A stretch of 13,557 bases of DNA, taken from contig CABUDZ010000057.1 in the NCBI GenBank assembly GCA_902490445.1, positions 1-13,557 on the forward strand. The letters run 5' to 3'. Under the pieces are notes generated by a model. The model did no database searches. It saw only the letters and a list, made by a program, of their open reading frames with translations, and had not been told where the DNA came from. This DNA is from an uncultured Collinsella sp. GTDB taxonomy: Bacteria; Actinomycetota; Coriobacteriia; Coriobacteriales; Coriobacteriaceae. Both the position numbers and the translations under genes were made by a program. Below are positions 1 through 5,044 of this stretch, piece by piece (position 1 is the first letter of the stretch; each line of letters starts with the position of its first letter).

Positions 1-50
1 GTGCGGACGTGCACATGCGGTCCGACACGCCAAAACCACAGCCTGTTCGC

Positions 51-80
51 TTTACAATATACAAACATGCGTTCGATAAT
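51..80 (+). promoter_or_regulatory. Promoter of the first gene, close to the sigma-70 type consensus
   Basis: TTTACA at 51-56 matches five of six bases of the -35 consensus and GATAAT at 75-80 matches five of six of the -10 consensus, with an 18-base spacer. The predicted transcription start, about seven bases after the -10, falls on or beside the ATG at 87. The message may therefore be leaderless. Seen by eye only. Confidence 0.6.
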
Positions 81-86
81 AGGAGC

Positions 87-425
87 ATGGAATATCGACA
101 GACAGATGGCAAAACTCGGCGCGTGCACAAGCAGTATGTGGACGTCGTGGCCCGCATCCTCGCGGGCGGACAAGTCGTGCCGGTCACCGTCTGCTGGGTC
201 GACGGTCGCTGCTTTACGATTGACGAGATTGTCTCGTCCACGGGCTTTGGCTTAACGGTCCACGGTGTTCGTACGGCAACGTATAAAGTTCGTTTTGGCG
301 GGCATGCGACCGAGTTGTATCTGGAGGACCAGGCGCGAAAACGGCCGGACGGCTCGCAGGCCCACGTGATGCGTTGGTGGGTCTGGGCGTTTGACCGCAC
401 GCTCGAGGGCGAGCGCCGTAGGTAG
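87..425 (+). CDS. Small conserved hypothetical protein (112 aa)
   Basis: I cannot name a function. The protein is basic, with no signal peptide or membrane segment. Its core alternates beta-strand-like stretches: a V-x-V-x-W-V-D-G turn near residues 35-43, an I-D-E-I segment near 46-49, a Y-K-V-R-F-G-G strand near 66-72, an E-L-Y-L-E strand near 76-80 and a final R-W-W-V-W strand near 95-99. This W.DG...I..I...Y.VR..G...LY.E...RWWV pattern resembles small uncharacterised proteins common in Firmicutes and Actinobacteria, some near DNA-repair polymerase genes (family recall, weak). The reading frame is open upstream to a GTG at 9 and an ATG at 15, but those lie before the promoter at 51-80, so I chose the ATG at 87. 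An AGGAG sits at 81-85 with only one base before the ATG, too close for a normal ribosome binding site. Confidence 0.72.
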   Translation: MEYRQTDGKTRRVHKQYVDVVARILAGGQVVPVTVCWVDGRCFTIDEIVSSTGFGLTVHGVRTATYKVRFGGHATELYLEDQARKRPDGSQAHVMRWWVWAFDRTLEGERRR

Positions 426-443
426 GGACGCACGGCGTTCGGG

Positions 444-449
444 TACAAT
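444..449 (+). promoter_or_regulatory. Candidate -10 box upstream of the BI-1 gene
   Basis: TACAAT at 444-449 lies in the context GGGTACAATGG. No convincing -35 hexamer is present 16-18 bases upstream. A start near 456 would place the hairpin at 472-490 inside the leader of the next gene. The call rests on the -10 match and on similar boxes at 1294 and 6512. Confidence 0.4.
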
Positions 450-471
450 GGTAGGAATCTTGTCATCTGCT

Positions 472-495
472 GCGCCGTCATTCGCGGCGCTTTTT
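472..495 (+). terminator. Intrinsic terminator or leader attenuator before the BI-1 gene
   Basis: GCGCCG at 472-477 pairs with CGGCGC at 485-490 around a 7-base loop, followed by TTTTT at 491-495. It may end transcription of the upstream small gene. The T-run ends one base before the GAAAGGA ribosome binding site of the gene at 510, so any transcript of that gene from an upstream promoter must cross it. The stem is short (6 bp, all G-C). Confidence 0.6.
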
Positions 496-509
496 GAAAG
501 GACGAAGCT

Positions 510-1205
510 ATGAACGATATCCAGGGCTATCAGAACGGCCCCGTCGAGACCGGCGCAAGCCGCGCCAAGGAGATGTCGCCGCGCGCGTACAATCTCGCCA
601 TGTCTGCCCTGATCTTCTTGGGCTTTTGCGCCATGGGCGCCGGCGCCTACTTTACGAGCACCATGTCGTTTGCGCGCATGATGATGAGCGGGGCCGCCCT
701 GCCGCTGGTTTTTGGCTCGTTTATCCTGACCATTGTCGGCATCGTCATGATGTCAGCTGCCGCCAGCAAGCAGTCCGTGGGCCTGTCCCTTGTGGGCTAC
801 GTAATCTTTGCGAGTACCTTTGGCCTGACCGCGTCGTTTGGCCTTGCCAACTACGACCTGCCCACCATCAACACTGCCTTTATCGCCACGGCCGCCATCA
901 CCTTTGTCTTTGGCGCCTTGGGCGTGACGTTCCCCAAGTTTTTCCAGCGCGTATATGGCATCGGTTTTGGCATTCTGCTCGCCACTATTCTGGTTGAGAT
1001 CGTGCTGATGTTCATGGGCGTTTCGCAGTCCATCACCGACCTGATCGTGATCGTGGTGTTCGCCGGCTTCATCGGCTACGACACCTATGTGGCAACGACG
1101 GTGCCGCCCACGCTGCCCAACGCCGTGCTCATGGCATCCAACCTGTTCGTGGACATTATCAACGTGTTCCTGCGCATTCTGAACATCCTCGGCCGTCGCG
1201 ATTAA
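510..1205 (+). CDS. Bax inhibitor-1/YccA family membrane protein (231 aa)
   Basis: An integral membrane protein of the BI-1 (TMBIM) family. Characterised bacterial members such as Bacillus YetJ act as pH-sensitive calcium leak channels; others interact with the FtsH protease. About seven hydrophobic segments are visible, near residues 29-49, 61-82, 89-111, 122-140, 148-170, 176-193 and 207-227, after a short polar N-terminus. The family hallmarks are near the C-terminus: G-Y-D at 189-191 and L-F-V-D-I-I-N-V-F-L-R at 212-222. Asp191 and Asp215 are 24 residues apart, the same spacing as the aspartyl pair D171/D195 described for YetJ. Length is typical. The start is supported by AAAGGA at 497-502, seven bases before the ATG. 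Family is confident; channel activity and the ion carried are inferred. Confidence 0.93.
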   Translation: MNDIQGYQNGPVETGASRAKEMSPRAYNLAMSALIFLGFCAMGAGAYFTSTMSFARMMMSGAALPLVFGSFILTIVGIVMMSAAASKQSVGLSLVGYVIFASTFGLTASFGLANYDLPTINTAFIATAAITFVFGALGVTFPKFFQRVYGIGFGILLATILVEIVLMFMGVSQSITDLIVIVVFAGFIGYDTYVATTVPPTLPNAVLMASNLFVDIINVFLRILNILGRRD

Positions 1206-1251
1206 AGCGCGGCATTGCGATGCTTCCTGCCGGACACGGTAAAACGATGCG

Positions 1252-1280
1252 AAAGGCGGTCCTTCGGGGCCGTCTTTTTT
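1252..1280 (+). terminator. Intrinsic terminator of the BI-1 gene
   Basis: An 8-bp stem (1255-1262 with 1267-1274, two G-U pairs) is capped by a cTTCGg tetraloop and followed by six T at 1275-1280. Three A at 1252-1254 can pair with the first T residues. It lies about 50 bases after the BI-1 stop codon and is a clean rho-independent terminator. Confidence 0.88.
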
Positions 1281-1293
1281 GTGCGCGGCGGGG

Positions 1294-1299
1294 TATCAT
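1294..1299 (+). promoter_or_regulatory. Candidate -10 box for the macrodomain gene
   Basis: TATCAT at 1294-1299 lies in the context GGGTATCATGG, just after the terminator at 1252-1280 and about 45 bases before the ATG at 1346. No good -35 is visible. It resembles the boxes at 444 and 6512. Confidence 0.4.
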
Positions 1300-1345
1300 G
1301 GATGGGAAAAACCGAAAGCGGCAGCGACAGGAAAGGTGACCACTC

Positions 1346-2461
1346 ATGGCAGATGTCGACAACAGGAACCGTAACCGCAGGTCCAACCGAGCGGGTCAGC
1401 CCAATCCCAAGCGCGAGGCCCGTGCCAAGGCCGCCGAGCGTCACGTGGCAACTGTGTCCGAAGCGTGCGCCAAGGATATCGAGCGTTCGCTCGCCGGTGT
1501 TCGCGAGTTTGACGGTATGCCTGCCGGCTTTGTCGCGGCGATGAAGGCCAAGGTTCAGAGTGCTGTGGCCGCCGAAGAGCAGGTCGCCGAGGACGTCGAG
1601 AACGCGGAGACTGCCGAGACCGAGGCGGCGCCCGAGCCCGTCGAGGAGCCTGCCGAGGAAATCGCCGAAGCTGAGTCCGCGCCTGCTGAGGAGCCCGCTC
1701 CGGTCCTGCCCGAGGTCACTGTGCTTGATGCCTCCGCCACGCAGGCAATCCTCGATAACGGTCGCGGCTATGCGCAGTTCTGCGATATGGCCGTGCTTGC
1801 CTTTGCCTCGTTCACCAACCCGGGTGGCGGCTACATCCAGGGCTATCTGGGCCAGGAGGCTACGCTCTGCGCCGATTCGTATCTGTACAACGTGCTCGAC
1901 AAGCAGCGCAAGTGGTATGGCGAGAACCGTCGCCGCAACATCAACTGCGAGCTCTACCGCAACCGTGCGCTGGTAGTGCCTGCGGTGCGTTTTGACCGCA
2001 ACCACGTGCATGCGTATGCCGATGTGATCGTGGCCGCCGCGCCCAATGCCAAGCGCGCACGCCAGGAGTACCGCGTGAGCGACGATGCGCTGCTGGACGC
2101 GCTGCGCGACCGTATCCGCTTTGTCCTTGCCATCTGCGATGAGCTGGGCCGCGAGAAGCTCGTGCTGGGTGCTTGGGGCTGCGACAATAACGGCTTTGAT
2201 GCCGAGGCCGTAGCCGAGCTCTTCCGAAAGGAGCTCGCGTCGGGCGACTTTAAGGTCAAGCAGGTGTTCTTTGCCGTGCCTTCTACGCGCTGGGATGAGG
2301 ACTTCGCCAAGTTCGAGCACGTGTTGGCAAACTTCCCCGAGCGCAACGAGGAGTCCTATGCCCAGGTTGCCGCCCGCGCTGCTGCCGCCCGTGCTGCCGA
2401 GCAGGCTCAGGCCGCCGCCGAGGACGATGAGGATGACGACGACTGGCGCAAGTACCTGTAA
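1346..2461 (+). CDS. TIGR02452/PARG-like macrodomain protein with altered catalytic loop (371 aa)
   Basis: Related to bacterial poly(ADP-ribose) glycohydrolase-like proteins (TIGR02452, DUF2263), macrodomain-fold proteins that bind or hydrolyse ADP-ribose groups. Order: a basic Arg/Asn-rich N-terminus (1-30); a helical region at 31-75 that fits the family's N-terminal part; an insertion of Glu/Ala/Pro at about 76-119; the macrodomain from about 121 to 330, starting P-E-V-T-V-L-D-A-S; and an Ala-rich, then Asp/Glu-rich tail (341-367) ending W-R-K-Y-L. The signature loop is N-P-G-G-G at 158-162 followed by Q-E-A at 170-172. The family usually has Q-E-E, where the second Glu is catalytic. The later G-A-W-G-C-D-N-N-G-F at 275-284 also departs from the usual G-C-G-x-F. 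It may bind ADP-ribose without cleaving it. GGAAAGGTG at 1330-1338 supports the start. The gene has its own promoter candidate and terminator. Confidence 0.85.
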   Translation: MADVDNRNRNRRSNRAGQPNPKREARAKAAERHVATVSEACAKDIERSLAGVREFDGMPAGFVAAMKAKVQSAVAAEEQVAEDVENAETAETEAAPEPVEEPAEEIAEAESAPAEEPAPVLPEVTVLDASATQAILDNGRGYAQFCDMAVLAFASFTNPGGGYIQGYLGQEATLCADSYLYNVLDKQRKWYGENRRRNINCELYRNRALVVPAVRFDRNHVHAYADVIVAAAPNAKRARQEYRVSDDALLDALRDRIRFVLAICDELGREKLVLGAWGCDNNGFDAEAVAELFRKELASGDFKVKQVFFAVPSTRWDEDFAKFEHVLANFPERNEESYAQVAARAAAARAAEQAQAAAEDDEDDDDWRKYL

Positions 2462-2487
2462 ACGGTACGTGCCGACGGATGAGCCGA

Positions 2488-2519
2488 GCCGGCGGGAGGG
2501 CTGCTCCCGTCGGCTTTTT
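2488..2519 (+). terminator. Intrinsic terminator with a competing upstream arm
   Basis: An 11-bp stem (2488-2498 with 2504-2514, one G-U) has a GGCTG loop and TTTTT at 2515-2519. It ends the macrodomain gene. GCCGACGG at 2471-2478 is a perfect 8-base complement of CCGTCGGC at 2507-2514, so it could compete for the 3' arm. The T-run is two bases before the AAAGGAAGG ribosome binding site of the next gene. Confidence 0.85.
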
Positions 2520-2538
2520 ACTAAAGGAAGGGCTTACG

Positions 2539-3198
2539 ATGAAAAACGTTCTGTGCTTTGGCGACAGCAACACCTATGGCTACGATCCGGCTGGTATGCG
2601 CGATGGCACCGCGGTACGCTATGCGCAGGATGTGCGCTGGTGCGGCGTGGCGCAGCGTGACCTGGGCGAGGGCTGGCATGTGATTGAGGAGGGGCTCAAC
2701 GGCCGCACGACGGTGCGCGACGACATGTGCCATCTGGACACGAATCTCAACGGCATTCGCGCGCTTCCGATGCTGCTCGAGGCCCATAAGCCGCTGGACG
2801 CCATTGTGATCATGCTGGGCACCAACGACTGTAAGACGGTCTTTAACGTGACGGCTTCCGATATCACCCGTGGCGCCATGGCGCTGATTCGCGCCGTCCG
2901 CGCGTTTCCGTGGACCGACGCTGCGCCTTGTCCACGCATTCTGCTGATGGCGCCTATCAAGATTAAGCCACAGATCGCCGATGTGTATATGACCGACTTT
3001 GACGAGCATTCTGTTGAGGCATCTGAGCATTTTGGCGAGTACTATGCGCACGTGGCCGAGCAGTTTGGCTGCGACTTTTTGGATGCCGCCGAGTTTGCCG
3101 AGCCGGGCGATATCGACTACCTGCATATGATGCCCGAAAGCCACGAGAGCCTGGGGCATGCCGTGGCAGCCAAGCTCCAAGAGATGCTCGGTGAGTAG
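2539..3198 (+). CDS. SGNH/GDSL-type esterase or acyltransferase (219 aa)
   Basis: A cytoplasmic SGNH hydrolase: a serine esterase/lipase-fold enzyme acting on ester bonds, natural substrate unknown. Block I is G-D-S-N at 8-11 (nucleophile Ser10), close to the N-terminus as usual. Block II is G-L-N-G-R-T-T at 52-58. Block III is L-G-T-N-D at 93-97. Block V is D-Y-L-H at 193-196, giving the catalytic Asp193 and His196. The G-L-x-G-R-T-T motif and this spacing recall the arylesterase/acyltransferase subgroup typified by the Mycobacterium smegmatis acyltransferase. There is no signal peptide. An in-frame ATG at 2479 lies inside the preceding terminator; the ATG at 2539 has AAAGGAAGG at 2522-2530 at proper spacing and begins directly with the conserved strand leading to G-D-S. 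No promoter is evident between terminator and start. Confidence 0.92.
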   Translation: MKNVLCFGDSNTYGYDPAGMRDGTAVRYAQDVRWCGVAQRDLGEGWHVIEEGLNGRTTVRDDMCHLDTNLNGIRALPMLLEAHKPLDAIVIMLGTNDCKTVFNVTASDITRGAMALIRAVRAFPWTDAAPCPRILLMAPIKIKPQIADVYMTDFDEHSVEASEHFGEYYAHVAEQFGCDFLDAAEFAEPGDIDYLHMMPESHESLGHAVAAKLQEMLGE

Positions 3199-3207
3199 CG
3201 CAGCCTC

Positions 3208-3247
3208 AAGCCACCACAAAGGGGACAGACGCCTTTGTGGTGGCTTT
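3208..3247 (+). terminator. Strong 15-bp hairpin after the SGNH gene, possibly a REP-like palindrome
   Basis: The arms 3208-3222 and 3232-3246 are perfectly complementary over 15 bp with a 9-base loop (GGACAGACG). It starts ten bases after the stop codon and ends in TTT, so it can act as a terminator. The CCACCACAAAGGGGACAG string looks like the dispersed palindromic repeats found in many genomes, though only one copy is visible here. Confidence 0.7.
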
Positions 3248-3277
3248 GCCCGGGTAAACGAACGGCTTGGCTCCCAT

Positions 3278-3889
3278 ATGGGCATGGACGAGCTCATCGA
3301 CCTCTTTGCCGAGGGCGATGAGCTCGTCTCCAATACCGCTTTCGAAGATTTGGATCTTGCCTATGACGTTGCGAACGGCGCGACCTTCGATGGCGTCGTG
3401 TTCCGGTCTTGCGAGTTCGATGGTGTTGACTGGAGCGGCTCGACGTTTCGCGACGTGGTGTTTCGCGGTTGCCGCTTTATCCGCTGCAACATGGAAGGCT
3501 GTTGGCTCAATCGCTGCGACTTCGTCGATTGCTCGGCACCGGGACTCAACTTGCTCAAGGCGCGCCTGTCGAACGTTTCGTTTGCATCATGCGATCTGAG
3601 CTACGCGAACCTTTCGGAGGGACGCATTGGCCCTATGACAGCATGCGATACACGTCTGAGAGAGGCTGCGTTTCAGGGTGCCAAGCTGGGTCAGATACGC
3701 CTGGATGGCTGTGACCTGACGCGTGTTGATGTGTTCAAGACGTCGCTTTCCGGCGTTGATGTGTCGCGCTGTACATTTGCAGCGCCCGTTGTTTCGGGCG
3801 ACTACCATGAGCTGCGTGGCCTGACGGTTAATGCCGAGCAGGCGTTGGCACTCTCGGGCCTGCTCGGCATCCAGCTCGCCGACGAATAG
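3278..3889 (+). CDS. Pentapeptide-repeat protein (203 aa)
   Basis: A soluble protein predicted to fold as a right-handed quadrilateral beta-helix. From about residue 35 to 167 it shows five-residue periodicity with Phe, Leu or Val at the central inward position and small residues (Ala, Cys, Ser) beside it: F-D-G-V-V-F-R-S-C-E-F-D-G-V-D-W at 37-52, F-R-D-V-V-F-R-G-C-R-F at 57-67, C-D-L-S-Y-A-N-L at 105-112, C-D-L-T-R-V-D-V at 145-152. A C-terminal helix at 180-200 (L-R-G-L-T-V-N-A-E-Q-A-L-A-L) resembles the tail common in this family. Cys is unusually frequent at outward corners. Relatives include gyrase-protecting proteins, but a DNA-mimic role here is not shown. The start is uncertain: ATG at 3278 or at 3284, neither with a good ribosome binding site; no GTG or TTG is usable between the hairpin and 3278. 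Confidence 0.85.
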   Translation: MGMDELIDLFAEGDELVSNTAFEDLDLAYDVANGATFDGVVFRSCEFDGVDWSGSTFRDVVFRGCRFIRCNMEGCWLNRCDFVDCSAPGLNLLKARLSNVSFASCDLSYANLSEGRIGPMTACDTRLREAAFQGAKLGQIRLDGCDLTRVDVFKTSLSGVDVSRCTFAAPVVSGDYHELRGLTVNAEQALALSGLLGIQLADE

Positions 3890-3925
3890 GCGCCCCGGTC
3901 CTTTGCTCGACCGCTATCTAAAATC

Positions 3926-3992
3926 AAACCGTCGCAACATTCGATGATTTTTCGCGTTTGCGCGATTTTCATCGAATGTTGCGACGGTTTTT
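3926..3992. terminator. Bidirectional terminator: 22-bp perfect palindrome with nested inner stem
   Basis: Arms 3926-3947 and 3969-3990 are perfectly complementary over 22 bp. Inside is a T-only internal loop (3948-3951 and 3966-3968) and then an inner stem TCGCG/CGCGA (3952-3956 with 3961-3965) with a TTTG loop. The right arm ends in TTTTT (3988-3992) on the + strand, and the - strand copy is followed by TTTGATTTT. It sits between the converging pentapeptide-repeat gene and thiD, so it can end both transcripts. The length and perfection exceed what termination needs. Confidence 0.85.
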
Positions 3993-4034
3993 GGTGCAAG
4001 GTAGCCTGTCTCTTTTTGGCAGGTTGCTGGCTAT

Positions 4035-4865
4035 TTAGTACTGCCACATGTGGTTGACGGGGCCGGAACCTTTGCCCATGTCAAAGCCGGCGGCGAGAGC
4101 GCCGGTTAGGTAGGCCTTGCCGGCGTTGACGGCGTCGGCAAGATCCATGCCCTGTGCCAGCGCGCAGGCGATGGCGGACGAGAGCGTGCAGCCGGTGCCA
4201 TGCGTGTTGCCGGTCTCGATGCGCTTGTGGCGGAACCACGTGGTGAGCGGATCGCCCAGGTGGTTGCCCTCGTCATCGAGCGGTGCGGGCTCGGCTAGCA
4301 CATCGTTGGCTTCATTGACAAAATGCCCGCCCTTAACGAGGGACGCGCATCCAAAGCGGCGGGTGAGAAGCATGGCGGCATTTTGCTGTGTGCGCTCGGA
4401 GTCGACCTCGTAGTCAAGCAGGGCCATGGCCTCGGGAATATTGGGCGTGATGACGGTTGCTAGTGGGAACAGGCGGCGGGTGAGCGCCTCGGCGGCATCT
4501 TCGGTAATCAGCCGTGCGCCCGAGGTGGCGACCATAACGGGGTCGACGACGATATTTTGTGCGTCCCAGGCGCTCAGGCGGTCGGCGATAACCTCGATAA
4601 TCTCGACAGAAGAAACCATGCCGATCTTAACGGCGCTCGGGCGGATATCGTCAAAAACGGCGTCAATTTGCGCGGCTACGATATCTGGCGAGATTTCCTG
4701 CACGGCGGTGACGCCCAGGGTGTTTTGCGCTGTGATGGCGGTGATGGCCGTCTCGGCATACAGGCGGTGCGCCGTGATGGTCTTGATGTCGGCCTGAATG
4801 CCGGCGCCACCGCTGGAATCGGATCCTGCGATGGACAGGACGGCAGGTACCTTGCTGCGATCCAT
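4035..4865 (-). CDS. thiD: Hydroxymethylpyrimidine/phosphomethylpyrimidine kinase ThiD (276 aa)
   Basis: Cytoplasmic kinase of the ribokinase fold that phosphorylates HMP to HMP-P and HMP-P to HMP-PP, the pyrimidine donor for thiamine phosphate synthase. The N-terminal A-G-S-D-S-S-G-G-A-G-I-Q-A-D signature is at 13-26. T-A-Q-N-T at 45-49 carries the pyrimidine-contacting Gln47. V-V-D-P-V-M-V-A-T-S-G at 106-116, K-G-G-H at 178-181 and the anion-hole/catalytic H-G-T-G-C at 222-226 follow. The C-terminal G-S-G-P-V-N-H at 266-272 is typical. Length is normal for a stand-alone ThiD, with no ThiE fusion. AAGGGAG lies about six bases before the ATG. It is downstream of thiC on the same strand, 179 bases away, with its own -10 box and an intervening hairpin, so it may be only partly coupled to the riboswitch. 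Confidence 0.97.
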   Translation of the reverse strand: MDRSKVPAVLSIAGSDSSGGAGIQADIKTITAHRLYAETAITAITAQNTLGVTAVQEISPDIVAAQIDAVFDDIRPSAVKIGMVSSVEIIEVIADRLSAWDAQNIVVDPVMVATSGARLITEDAAEALTRRLFPLATVITPNIPEAMALLDYEVDSERTQQNAAMLLTRRFGCASLVKGGHFVNEANDVLAEPAPLDDEGNHLGDPLTTWFRHKRIETGNTHGTGCTLSSAIACALAQGMDLADAVNAGKAYLTGALAAGFDMGKGSGPVNHMWQY

Positions 4866-4910
4866 GTTCGCTCCCTTGCTCGGTCGGATTCAAATGGCTC
4901 TTCTGCCTGC

Positions 4911-4916
4911 ATTATA
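4911..4916 (-). promoter_or_regulatory. Perfect -10 box (TATAAT) for thiD
   Basis: On the - strand TATAAT reads from 4916 to 4911, with a predicted start near 4904 and a leader of about 38 bases. A weak -35 candidate, CATACA, lies 17 bases upstream and within the hairpin at 4922-4951. thiD therefore probably has a promoter of its own. Confidence 0.6.
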
Positions 4917-4921
4917 AAGAT

Positions 4922-4951
4922 GCCCGGGCCGGCTGTATGCCGATCCCGGGC
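4922..4951 (-). terminator. GC-rich hairpin after thiC overlapping the thiD promoter
   Basis: GCCCGGG at 4922-4928 pairs with CCCGGGC at 4945-4951, and inner CGGC/GCCG (4930-4933 with 4939-4942) closes a TGTAT loop. Read on the - strand it is followed by ATCTTT and then the -10 box. It could terminate thiC transcripts or serve as a protein-binding site at the thiD promoter. The T-run is weak. Confidence 0.5.
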
Positions 4952-4991
4952 GGGCGGTGCAATCTTTACGCAAATGCAAGAAAATGTTCAC

Positions 4992-5042
4992 ACGTCAACA
5001 ACGGTTGACGTCGCGGTGCTTCCAAAAGCAATCGTGGCGACG
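4992..5042. repeat. Overlapping small inverted repeats downstream of thiC
   Basis: ACGTCAAC at 4992-4999 pairs with GTTGACGT at 5004-5011 (8 bp, 4-base loop). CGTCGC at 5009-5014 pairs with GCGACG at 5037-5042, enclosing GCTT/AAGC. The two structures share bases 5009-5011 and exclude each other. They could be part of the thiC 3' end or a protein-binding palindrome. The T-run needed for a standard terminator is absent. Confidence 0.4.
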
Positions 5043-5044
5043 AG

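Noticed and set aside
1..255. 84-aa frame at the left edge
   Set aside because: It overlaps the better-supported gene at 87-425 in another frame, with unnatural composition.
1202..2320. 372-aa - frame opposite the macrodomain gene
   Set aside because: Shadow frame; the + strand protein has a clear family signature.
4003..4025. Small hairpin between the large palindrome and thiD
   Set aside because: Eight pairs including two G-U and no following T-run on either strand; too weak to annotate separately.
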